Source of the DNA: Macrotrachela quadricornifera
Taxonomy: Eukaryota; Rotifera; Eurotatoria; Philodinida; Philodinidae
Reading direction: 5' to 3'
Assembly: GCA_022393335.1 (NCBI GenBank)
Contig: JAJEKB010021191.1
Location: 1,691,604-1,755,603, forward strand
Length of the DNA: 64,000 bases
How positions within the stretch are numbered: position 1 is the stretch's first letter; every line of letters starts with the position of its first letter. Both the position numbers and the translations under genes were made by a program. Under the pieces are notes generated by a model. That model had not been told where the DNA came from and did not search any database. It saw nothing but the letters and a program-made list of their open reading frames with translations. Below, piece by piece: positions 53,529-64,000 of the stretch.

Positions 53529-56500
53529 TTAAGTATCATGTCGAATACGTGTCACTGTTACATTTGATCTTGATTCACTTTTTTGTTGTGCATGTTCAGA
53601 TTTCGTGTTCATCATACGTGTATTCTTTACTTTAGTTGAAGCAGTATGTATATCAAAATGATATTTCAAACGATCCATATGTATAGAAAACTTTTTATTT
53701 AAATGTGATTTCCATTGATCATCATTGTCTGAAGAACTTGATATTAGTTGACTATTTGAAGTCTGACCAATTATAAGATTCTTGCTGTTAGACTTAAGAG
53801 GAAGAGGAATAATGGAAACATTAGAAGAGCGAAATAATAATGGATTCATTTGACGAATTTTTTTCTGAAATCTAGGTAAAGTGTTGCGACGCACATGAAC
53901 AATGCTAATATGTGATGTTCTTGCTTGTGGTAATGATATGATACCATTAGATTGCGTGACAGAACTTTTTTTTGATGATTCTTTCATATTGTTTTTCCAG
54001 ACAACATTTACATTTGAATCTAAATCACAATAAAATCGAATATTTTAAGATATTATATCACATTTTTTTCTAAGTCTTATTCGTATTTTTCTCTAAAATG
54101 ATATTTTTTTTCATGTAGCTACGAGATTTGAAAACATCGGATCAGTTCAAATTTTCGGCTTTCAATATGAAAATATCCTTAAGACTACTATTTTAACAGT
54201 TGCATTGGGTAAAAGACCATTTTTTGCTACATGCTTTGCCATTTATGTTTTCTCTGTAACAAATTAGTTCTCAAAGATTATCAATCTTTATTATTGAAGA
54301 AAAAAGTGTCTTAGAAAGGAAGCAACTTTCAAAGAATGAGAGTACATAAGATGACGCATTACTTTATCTTTAATTTACAAGCAAAAATGTATATAAAATA
54401 TATACAATTCAATGGAGAATCGTATACTGTAAAATTCAAATTGGTTCGAGAGATTATTAGATGATATATTTTCATTACATTTTTATGCAAGTTTTAAGAT
54501 TGGTGTTTGACAATAAATAAACCAAAGCATTTGTTTATTTACTGTAGTTATAAATATTCTAATTTATTCATTGCATTTTTTTTCTCAGTTAGATAGTACA
54601 AAACTTCGTTATCAGATTAATTAAAAAGCAATGGAAAACAGCGAACCATCAGGACTAATCTCATATTATCTAATAGTATAGTTCACTAATCTGAATTGGA
54701 ATCAGCTAAAACGTTTTCTAACTGAATTGATCCTGACATTAAATAATTTTCCATTAATATATAGACTTTTGTTGAGAAACTGAATATAGATCGAATTGTT
54801 TTGAACTATAATTCTGAATCATAAATAAATTTATTTTTCATACATTCTTTTATTGTTTGTATATATTCGAATGATAGAGATTGGCAAATTATTCTTTTAT
54901 GTAATTACAAATGTAGATGGAAAAAAAATTAAGAAATGAAATAGCACCTTATAATTCTATTCGACGTAAATTAAATATTACGAAACTTTTTTATAATAAT
55001 TTTTTTAATTGTCTACCTCTTTTTGTGGAATTATTCAGTGTATTGAAGGTTGAATTTCTTGGTTTTCTTTTCTCTATCAGAGAAGACGTCGATGGTTTTC
55101 GAATTGATTGTGTCTTTCTCAATATAATTGGTTGAAAACAATATTCTTCATTATGTTTATCTTTTTTTCGACGTTGACGACGACGCCTATCGATCGTAGG
55201 TACATAAGACAAAATAATAAAAATCTATTATTGAATAAATTACATTTTGACTTACAAGTAAAACCAATAATACCACCAACAACAACAGCAGCAAGCAATT
55301 AGGAACAGGAAACCTAGAGCAATTCCAACAATTAAAGGCCACATAATACTATCTGTAGACTTGGCTAAAATCAATAAGAAATTCATTATTTACACTAGGG
55401 ATCATGAAGCAATTTACGTGTTGTAGTAAAAATAAAAGAAATATTTTCATTACTATAATACAATATCAGTTGAAGTTAAGTTAGAAATATAAATAATCTA
55501 CTTTACGATATTTGTACTAGTATCAATGTAACTTGTCAAACTTGAAAAGAGAACAAAAATGCATTGTGATTAACAAAGATAATTACATACTTGTCTGCCA
55601 TAGATGTAAATTGCATTGTCGTATTTCTGAAAAGATATTTCGATTAATGTGGCTGAAATTTATTGTTCTATTTTCATATAGAAATATCTGTGCTAGTGTT
55701 AACTTTAAAGTAAAATTTACAAGCAATAATAATCATTGATCATATGCATAGTACTAAACTATAATTTCTTGAAAATAGAAAAATCAAAGTTTTTTTTTCT
55801 TGACATATTGTGTTTATATTGTTCAATATCAAAAGACTCCAATCTCATATTATAAGTTTAAAATGTCTACTTACAATTCTACTGATGTAATAGAAGTTGT
55901 CTGAATTCTGAAGTAAATGAAAAAAATAAAATAAAAATATCAGCAAAAATGACGTACGTTGTGTTCGCATCTGGACATAGTAACTGATTAGTTCCATTCA
56001 AACTAACAATAAAAGTAATACAGTACTGAGCAGAAGGAATATTCTTGCTATAATGGAAACAAATTATTAACAATATAGGAAGTTGAAAATTTGATTACCT
56101 ATCTATCGCACTAGCGCAAAGCAATTGTAGTCCAACTTGAGTAATGTTGGGTGTGTAAGTGATAGTCATTGAATAAAGACTATTATTGGTGCCACTTACC
56201 ATAGTCAAATTGCTTTTTTGAACACCACTAAATACTTGAATGCTAATATCACTTATATTCACTGTCGATCCACAATAGTTATGTGCATAAAATGTCGTGG
56301 TATACATCGAATTAACTTGAACATTCAAACAGCTATCAGGACTGGTAACTTGAGGAGCCGAACAATTCGACGTATTATATACATAAATAAGTACTTGTAT
56401 TGAAATAGAGCTGAATGGTGTTGTGCTAGTATTGTTCCAAAAATCTTCAACCTATCAAATAGAAATCAAAACACATACATTATCTCAATTAATCTCAACT

Positions 56501-57817
56501 TTCTAAGAGTAAAGTTTTGATGTACAATAGAAAAATGTTAATATAAGATTAGACAAAAAAAAGATTTGCTTTCTAAAGATAATTTGGTTCATCCCCTATT
56601 AAAAAAACGATTTTCGTTATAGTACGGTGAAGCTCTCTATAATTTTCCAAAAGTGTTGGATCTATAAAGTGATACTTAAGAGATTGTTTTTTACTTTATT
56701 AAATCTCAATATTCAGAGATTGTCTAGAAATTAAGACCTAAGAAGAGGTCCTTAGCTCGTAGAATTTTTTTCATTTTACTTCAACATAGTGAACTGGAGT
56801 TTCTGTTATTTGAGAGAGAACTATTTATCTTTTCATTTCATCCGAAGAAGAATTCGATGCCTTAATTAATAAAAAGCTTTCAGTCAAATTTTGTACGAGA
56901 TTAAAAATATGAAATATAACTGAAACCTTTCAAAATGAAGACTATAGATGATATTTCTGGACATATTTTTGAAAAATTTTTTTTTGACGAATACTTGTCG
57001 GAAAGAAGACGTTTTGAACAAAATTGAATTAGACAGTATATATTTGCACAGAAATAAAAATTTATTTTCTTACTTGAATGGCCGCACAATACCAACCAGA
57101 TATCGAAGTACCTGTAATATTGAGAACACAGTCAGATGAAAGTGTTGTCAATGCCGGAATAGTTTTCGGATAGCAAACATCACCGCATTCCACTGTACCA
57201 ATACTCCATCGACATCGTACATTATCGCCATCAATATCTGATGTTGGTATTGTAATGATTGTAGGTACATTATGCGGAATTCCTGTAGGTGACATTATAT
57301 TTGCAACTGGAGGTGTATTTATCAAACCATCTGGACGACGGCGCAAATCGATCGTGCTAGTCATGTTCCATTGGGCAAGGTTTGTAGTGTTATACACATC
57401 TGTATTTAATGTGCGGTAAGTATATGACGACGAAGAGTCTACACCGTGAGTAATAGAAAAATAAGCGTTGGCAGTAAGATTGATTATACTAGTTCGTTGT
57501 GAATAACAGACACCTAATACGGTGCTTGCACCTGTCACATAGGTAAATGCACTCACTGGTTTGTAGCCCCCAGATGAGTTGCAATTAGCTGTACATGTTA
57601 CGTTCAGATTATAATAAAGCCCAGTACCAACAGTACATGTAAAAGGCGATATCTTTGCAATTGAATATATATAAGTTTGCACAATATATACTCCAACATA
57701 AGTCGTACTAACATTATTTTTAATAGGTGACCATCTAATAATTCCACCATCAAAATGTTCGCCTGGTATTTCAATTAAGAAATAAAAACTGATAATAAGA
57801 ATTAATGAATAACGCAT
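53529..57817 (-). CDS. Type I membrane protein with large extracellular domain (multi-exon)
   Basis: Exons on the minus strand: 57817-57074, 56451-56099, 56047-55958, 55364-55256, 55186-55017 and 54019-53529. The second Met (57817) is chosen because a signal peptide follows (MRYSLILIISFYFLIEIPG). The ectodomain (EHFDGGIIRWSP, VSAFTYVTGASTVLGVCYSQ, GLINTPPVANIMSP, DIDGDNVRCRWS, ECGDVC, WYCAAIQVEDFW) matches a family of secreted or membrane proteins common in rotifers and other aquatic invertebrates, whose function is unknown to me. A transmembrane exon (MWPLIVGIALGFLFLIACCC...) is followed by a basic, Ser-rich cytoplasmic tail (RRRQRRKKDKHNEEYC; last exon SNVNVVWKNNMKESS). Phases agree at all joins except 55958/55364, where one base is off, so an additional short exon or another site is likely there. 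Confidence 0.7.
54020..55016 (-). other. Large intron of the type I membrane protein gene
   Basis: About 1 kb, AT-rich, GT (GTAGAC) to AG (GTGATTTAG). No element or gene recognised inside. Confidence 0.5.
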
Positions 57818-58389
57818 TTTAGTATAGATTATTAACAATATTTTTGAATTTATTTTTTGAAATGAAATTCGATTTTAATCCTATTGCAAATTAAAAAAGC
57901 TATAGAAATGTTAAAATTGTAAATATAATTTTCATCCTACATATTCCTGTAGCATCCACAGCTTTTCTTCAAAATAAAATAAAAATATTTTTATGGCTGC
58001 ATATTATTTCTGTTGGCATTCATTGCGAAAAGTTCATTTCGTCGTTGACAATGATCTAATTTTATTATTGTTAGAAAAATATTTTAGTCTTGTTTATCAC
58101 AAAAAAGCTCGTTTTTCAAGAAATCTTCGTATACTTTTTCACAATACTAGAAGAGAAATTATTTCTTGTCAGTGATTATAGTGCCAATTTTTTTATTGAA
58201 ATATAATAGTTATATGCAAGAAAATCATTTATTATATACATCGTGAATATAAAAAAAAATGTAAGATACACTATGGCTTCGTTTTATTCGACTAGCAATA
58301 TAAGAATTGCATGAAGAAATCTTATTATCGTTTTAATTATGTGAGTCTATTTTTATTTGTAACAAATCTATTAGATTTAGTAAGACTCA
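57818..58389. other. Upstream region, no gene recognised
   Basis: Likely includes the promoter of the membrane-protein gene. A 60-codon frame at 57993-58175 is unrecognised. Confidence 0.4.
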
Positions 58390-58612
58390 TGAGGGAACCA
58401 ATGCAACTGATTAATCGATATTTTAATTAAATATAGTGGACATGGGGTTATTTACTATGCTAATTCCGAATATCACCATGATATTTCCTCATAGGTTTTC
58501 AGAGACCCGATTTTGGAAAACCAGTTTCCTACGAAAAATTTTTATTTTAATTGATTATTTTATTATCTTAGATGGTAGACCATGTCGAGTAAGCTACTAA
58601 AACTTATTTTTG
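58390..58612 (+). repeat. Left TIR of the 58390 transposon
   Basis: Shares with the right TIR the blocks GGTTATTTACTATGCTAATT, TCCGAATATCACCATGATAT and GGAAAACCAGTTTCCTA. Confidence 0.85.
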
Positions 58613-58730
58613 GTCCATTTAAACGAGCTTTTGAAGGATGTACAGGAATACGAAATTTGTTCGTATTATAAACTTTTTTAAATAGATATGTATTAACAAG
58701 GTTAACGAAGTTTATATTCTTTTTGTTTAT

Positions 58731-60010
58731 CTAAATTTTGTTATGAAAATGGTACTGAACGAAATAAACAGATTGAACAATTAATGAAGGCTGTTTCCAT
58801 ACATTGTTTTTCTTGACATTGTTCAATGGAGGAAATTTGAGGGAAGCAAACTTGAAGAACGTTTTGCAAAGGAGATGGATTAACACATATCCACTGCAAA
58901 ACCAGGAATATTGTGTCATGTCTTTGAATACACGAGACGAAAGTTGGCTATGAACAAGAGATACTAATTTAATGATGTTGTCTCTTTCCCATAGATTAAT
59001 ATCAATTTGTTCGATTGCAACATGATGATACACACATTTAATTAAGATTTTCATCTGGCAATTGAAGTACCTATCTAATGGTTGTATATCACATGTTGTA
59101 TTCTTTGAATTCATTTTGATTTTGTTCTGAATAGGAATCAGATAAAAGTAAACATTCTTTATCAACCAATGGATTCAAGGATTTCTCGCACCAATACCGA
59201 ACTAATGAGGATGTTAATTTGCCAGATTGTGTACAGATAATAACTACATTACTAGGCTGAAATAAACGCTTCTTAACTGTCCCTCTCATTTTTCCATCAG
59301 GTTCTTGTAGACATAAATACTTTGAACCAACTCAATCGTCCATCTGATGAAATTGTTGGTTGCACTATATAGGAATGTGTTGTTGCGTTTTTGGATTTGA
59401 CTACACCGAAAGGTTTTCGTTCTCCTTTATATGAAAGTGTTCTTCTTGAATATTTTACTTTCCCAATTCCAACTTGATCGATGTTTAGTATTCTTGATTC
59501 TTCATATTTTGGAGACACTTTATTAAATAATTTTATAAAATCTTCTTCAGATTTAAGAATTCCATCGGCATTTAATATTTTTCGTTTAGTAATGATATTT
59601 GTTATTTTACGAGAACATATGTTATGCCTAATTTTGATGTTGCAAATTCAAAAGTCAGATGCTTGAAAATCATTAAAACCAACTTCTCTTGAATGTTTTA
59701 CAGCCCAACATTGAAGATTAATATCATAGACTGGAAAGTATTGTTCACGTGCTTCGACTAATTTTTAATAAATACCTTTGTCTATATCTTGTAATTTTTG
59801 TCGTCTCGTTTCATTGTTTTCTAAATATTTTTTAAATCTACTAACATAATTTTGATTTGGTAGAGTTTAAAGTCGATGTTTAACAGATTTCCATGTTCGA
59901 TGACGTTGTCCTAATTCATTTCCTTCACCAGCGTAATCGATCACGCGTCGCATAAAGTCAAGAGAAAAGTTTGATAATTCATAATGATCTTTCTTCAATC
60001 ATCTTCCTCA
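58731..60010 (-). pseudogene. DDE transposase of the 58390 transposon, broken
   Basis: From its 5' side: FMRRVIDYAGEGNELGQRHR and WKSVKHRL (N-terminal helix-turn-helix region), NYVSRFKKYLENNETRRQKL, then LQCWAVKHSREVGFNDFQAS and IRHNICSRKITNIITKRK (second DNA-binding domain of CENP-B-like type). The catalytic core starts ILNIDQVGIGKVKYSRRTLS (first Asp), continues THSYIVQPTISSDGRL, then KRLFQPSNVVIICTQSGKLTSSLVRYW and CLLLSDSYSEQN (second Asp region), TTCDIQPLDRYFN, QIDINLWERDNIIKLVSLVHSQLSS and YSWFCSGY. Frames change several times (near 59290, 59100), and stops include a TGA replacing a Trp codon near 59660. Nearly every segment of the family can be traced, so decay is recent relative to the Tc1 relic. 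Confidence 0.75.
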
Positions 60011-60487
60011 TTTTCATTATTGGCATTGTTAAATTGTTTATAATAAATATATAATGTTGTCTCTTCTTCATATTCAAATCGTTAACGATTTCATATTGAG
60101 ATAATTACTTCAGCTAGATGTTCAGCAACTTCACGGTCTTCCTGTGAAGATTTATTCAATGAATCAGCATTCAAATTGACATTCATAATATCGGATAGAC
60201 AATGAATAATTTTTGCCTGGTTTCATTTTTCGATTAGATTTAATGAATTTAGAAGATGAGGGATAGTTTAAAAGTTTTGATTTTTTTCAATCATTCTAGC
60301 GATTAACTTTTACTTAATAAATTAATACAGATTAGCAGATTATACGAACCAATTATATAAGTTTTCCAAATTTCCTTTTACACATACTCTGCCATTAGAT
60401 GGCATATATAGTCATCAGTTTGGTTTCTTTTATCGTTATTTTGCCTTTCATCTTATATATACTCATTTTCTTTCACTTCGTATAGGA

Positions 60488-60711
60488 AAAAATAGGTTTT
60501 GGTAGCTTACTCGACATGCTCTATCATCTGAGATAATGAAAAATTCAATTTAAAAAAATTTTTTTTCATAGGAAACTGGTTTTCCAAAAATCGGGTCTCT
60601 GGAAATCTATGGGGAAATATCATGGTGATATTCGGAATCAGCATAGTGAATAACCCCGTGTCCACTATATCTAATTAATATATCGATTAACCAGTTGCAT
60701 CGGTTCCCTCG
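60488..60711 (-). repeat. Right TIR of the 58390 transposon
   Basis: Imperfect reverse complement of 58390-58612. Confidence 0.85.
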
Positions 60712-62582
60712 TCAGTCGTTAGTCAACTTTCAATAAGTAGATTATTTTGAAATTAATTGAATAGTGATATTCAAGCATAGAAAAATAGAGTATCATTTAC
60801 TCTATTATGTTATAAAAAAAGAAGATATTTTCATGCTTTTCATCGGAAAATAAGATAATTACAAGAGACTCTTTGGATTACCCTAGGTTTTCTTTTCTTC
60901 GATAGCCTCTTAAATTCAGTTAATTGTATATATGTTCTTATTAATTCATTTGTTGATCTACTTATTTAAATTGAATAGAGGAATAATGTATTATCTTGTA
61001 TTCTTCAGATTGATTATTCTCTATTGTAAATAAAGAAGAAAAATAGCTTATCGACTATTTTGTACAATTTTGATTACGACAAAATTTCAAAATAAATATG
61101 TTCTTATTTCTTAACACTTATATATATAAAGAAAATAAATCATATTGTAAACATGAAATATTAAAATTAATCTAGAAAAGAAATTTTCAATAGAATTAGA
61201 GAACTTATTAATTGATTCTTTTCATATTAATCTATGAATAAAGAATAATAATAAGAATAAAAAAAAAGGATGTTTTGATGCATAAAATATTCTTGTTGTA
61301 TGACAAAGTATGCGTATTAATATTATATTTCAAAAGAATTAATTGCATAGAAAAGAAAAGAAAAATGAAGCGAATAATCGAACTTTTAAGAGATTTATTT
61401 TGCACAAATTACAACGGAACTAGATTTCTTTTTTCTATTAATGTTCAAGGACTAAAATATATTTAACAAATAAAAAATATCTTTTAGTTTTATTATTTGT
61501 AGGTATAAACATAACCTTAGATTTATATTCTAAATTACTATAGAGAATAAAATATAGTCAATTAAATTCAGAATTTATAAATATTTTCTAACTGGATTAA
61601 CTAGAGGTAAACAGTTGAATAAATATCTCTACAGAGTTGATGATATATTAATAAGAAATAAATAGATTATTTTTGAGTTTTGCTTTGAATTAAATCGTTC
61701 TATATATAATTTGATAGAATTTCAAAGTCTTTATTGATTATTCTATTCTTTTCCTTTTGAAAAATATTATTTTCGTTCATAGTTCCTTCAGCATGATTTT
61801 TTTTTAAAAGAATTATTTTGTTTGCCATAAAAAGTATCTTATCTAACATAGTTTTTGATGATAATTCAGAATATCATATTCATCTTGATCAGAAATATTT
61901 CTACTGCAATATTAATAATTAAAATGTACTTAGCAATGAATTTTTTTTCAATGACATAATATTGTGTAATGATTTTCTATACAATCATTTTAATTTAATA
62001 TTTGATGAATTTATTTTTATATTTCTAAATATATTACGATGAGAGCATACTTCTTCCGGTCTTAGCTGAGAGCATAATTCTAAAGATAGATTTGTAAAGA
62101 ACACAAAACTCTAATTCCATCTGATTACTTTTCATTGACTCTAATAAAGTTTAATCAGTAGAAAATCAAACAAATATTCTCTTGAAAAAGACTTCTACGT
62201 CGTAAATCATATAAACATAAAGTATAAAAATGAAAATATTATCTAATGTTAAACATGATAAATTCTTCGTTTATTCATATTCTATGTTTTATTAATATAT
62301 GAATAAAATCATAGATAATTTAATTAAAATTAGTTCGATAATGTTAAATGATAAAACTAGGTCATATATAAAACTAAAAGGAATGAGACAATTACAAATT
62401 AATTGTGCATGAATGAAAACGGAAGTAAAGATTACTTTCCTTTCAATGGATTAAAAGATATTCAAGAAATAAAAGAAAAAAAATATTTTTTCTTCTCACG
62501 TCATTCTTATTTGAATCCGTATGTTCACATATTTTCATCATTCTATTGCTATTATTTATTTATTTGACTGATTTAATTCTAT
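60712..62582. other. AT-rich intergenic region
   Basis: Very AT-rich, with no gene or repeat structure recognised. It should include the promoter of the methionine-synthase-like gene near its right end. Confidence 0.5.
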
Positions 62583-63875
62583 ATGGCTCGATCGCAAAGA
62601 AATTGGGTAAGATATAATATTATAAAATATTGTTTTATTTTTATTTAATAAAAGATAATTATTCCAAGTGAATTAATTGGTTCATTACCTCGTTCAGTTG
62701 AATTAGTTGAAGCACAACGAGCTCATAAAGATGGAGAATTATCAACTAATCGATTAAATTTTTTACAAGAAAAAGATATTCGACATGTATTACGTGATCT
62801 TGCACGAACTGGTTCATTACAATTTACTGATGGAGAATTAACAAAACCATCATTTCTTAATTATCCTGTAAGTTTTTCTTTCTTTTTTTTCTTTTCTTTT
62901 TATTATTTAATTAATAAATTAAAATAGATTTATGAGTTAGCTCAACATGATTATTCATTTGATGATAAAAATATAACAACAATAACATATGCTGATGGAC
63001 ATCAACGTTTTCTTCCACAATTAATAAAAGCTCCATTTCATTATGCAACATTTGCTGTTAAATATCTTCGAGTAGCACAAAAATATACTCAACGTCCTTT
63101 AAAACAATCAGTTATAGCCCCATCTGTTCTTTCATTTGTTTATACTGAAGAAACAATTAAAAATTATTCTCGAAAACAATTTCTTAATGATTTAATAAAT
63201 GAAGCGGAAAAAGATGTTCGACAATGTTTAGATGCAGGTGCAGATAAAGTTCAACTTGATTTTGCTAAAGCAAGATTATCATTAAAAATGGATCCAACTG
63301 GAAATTTACTTAAAGAATTTATTGATATTAATAATAGAATGTTAGATCGATTTGATGATGAACAAAGAAAAAAACTAGGTGTACACATATGTTCAGGTTT
63401 ATTAAAAGTTTTTTTTTTTCTTAATTAATTATTATTATTTTTTTTAATATTAGGTAATGATCGAGGTAGTACTCATTCTTCAGATGTTGATTATTCTGTA
63501 TTATTAAAAGAAGTATTTCAACTTAAAGTAAATAATTTTTATTTACAAATGACAACTGAAAAAGATCCGGAAAATATTCTTTGTCTTATTGGAAAACTTA
63601 TTCAACCACATCATCGTATTTTTATTGGTGTTATTAATCCAAGAGATTTAGATGTCGAAACACCTGAATTAGTTCGAAGTCGAGTTATTAAAGCAGCTAA
63701 ATATATTCCTATTGAACAATTAGGTACAACAGATGATTGTGGATTTTCTCCATATAATGATAATGAATCAATTACAAGAGAAAAATGTTATGAAAAAATT
63801 CGATCGAGAATTGAAGGAACAAAATTAGCAGAAGAAATACTCAATTTATCAATGGCAAAAACTCGAAGAAATTAA
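62583..63875 (+). CDS. Cobalamin-independent methionine synthase-like protein (MetE C-terminal type)
   Basis: Exons 62583-62606, 62655-62867, 62928-63396 and 63454-63875 join in phase to 375 residues without stops; introns are 48-60 bp, GT-AG. The fold is the zinc-dependent TIM barrel of the MetE C-terminal half/UROD-MetE superfamily: IGSLPRSVELVEAQ at the N-terminus, APSVLSFVY, EAEKDVRQCLDAGADKVQLDF, then the zinc ligands HICSGND (His-x-Cys), a Glu/Asp-bearing FYLQMTTEKD strand, and TTDDCGFSPY (Cys). Its length is that of single-domain bacterial and fungal relatives, half of full MetE. It may transfer a methyl or related one-carbon group to a thiol such as homocysteine; the substrate is not determined. 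Animals normally use the B12 enzyme, so a non-metazoan origin is likely, with introns gained since. Confidence 0.9.
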
Positions 63876-64000
63876 TTTATTATAAAGCCTTTTTTCTCCA
63901 ATTCTTTTATGTACTCAAATAGAAGAATTTATTTCATTTAAGGACATATAAACAATTCACATAAATCATAGGTTTTTTTTCCTAATGAAAATATGATAAT
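63876..64000. other. Downstream flank
   Basis: Short AT-rich end of the window, nothing recognised. Confidence 0.5.

Larger units (their letters stand above)
58390..60711 (-). mobile_element. DNA transposon with 225-bp TIRs and 3-bp TSD (Zator-like?)
   Basis: About 225 bp at 58390-58612 are repeated inverted at about 60488-60711 with roughly 90% identity by eye. Ends are TGAGGGAACC...GGTTCCCTCG, and the flanking TCA occurs at 58387-58389 and 60712-60714. A DDE transposase relic lies between on the minus strand (58731-60010 or beyond). The 3-bp duplication and the transposase type suggest Zator or a neighbouring IS630-related group; I cannot confirm the superfamily. The element is whole in outline (2322 bp) but the gene is broken. 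Confidence 0.82.

Overview
This window looks like accessory chromatin of a bdelloid rotifer (Adineta/Rotaria type). No organism name is visible, so this is an inference. It rests on AT-rich DNA with short GT-AG introns, bdelloid-style gene families (a rhodopsin-like receptor with an SIERH motif, membrane-anchored Kelch proteins, AIG1-like GTPases with a RING, Argonautes), dense remnants of many transposon classes, and an LTR retrotransposon carrying a DEDDy-exonuclease ORF3, a combination published from bdelloids.

Layout. 1-5.8 kb: a hAT miniature element with perfect 8-bp target duplications (409-989), one possible orphan exon, and a decayed Tc1/mariner element (about 2.2-4.63 kb) with a palindromic 3-bp-TSD element inserted in it (3810-4428). 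5.8-6.8 kb: a 7TM receptor gene (minus strand). 9.19-18.54 kb: a GTPase-RING gene split by an 8.45-kb LTR retrotransposon (9410-17860) that lies on the minus strand with both LTRs and the TSD ACTGT; it carries gag, protease, RT, RNase H, integrase, a DEDDy-exonuclease ORF3 and a possible small membrane ORF. 18.7-20.6 kb: a leucine-rich-repeat pseudogene. 21.4-23.3 kb: an intact five-exon membrane-anchored Kelch gene. 23.76-24.77 kb: a 5'-truncated Argonaute PIWI domain with a nonsense codon, followed by a tRNA-Arg(UCG).

25-47 kb is gene-poor and repeat-rich: miniature elements, a solo LTR, minisatellites, a hammerhead ribozyme motif, a 5'-truncated non-LTR retrotransposon and a Penelope/Athena-like RT scrap. 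Its one intact host gene is a two-exon gene (33305-35867) for an unrecognised protein with a ubiquitin-like-looking N-terminus, a Cys/His/Trp-rich middle and an alanine-rich tail.

47.3-48.3 kb: an intact intronless ZIP metal transporter gene. 49.3-52.8 kb: a 1.46-kb TIR element built from subterminal tandem repeats, then a hAT-like composite holding two nested miniature elements. 53.5-57.8 kb: a multi-exon type I membrane protein gene (minus strand). 58.4-60.7 kb: a complete but broken DNA transposon with TCA target duplications and about 225-bp TIRs. 62.6-63.9 kb: an intact four-exon gene of the cobalamin-independent methionine synthase (MetE C-terminal) type, probably of non-metazoan origin.

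The host genes do not form an obvious pathway. The unifying theme is mobile-element traffic: nested insertions, a gene disrupted by a retrotransposon, and a degraded gene for an RNA-silencing protein. Coordinates and exon joins were read by eye from splice signals and reading phase.
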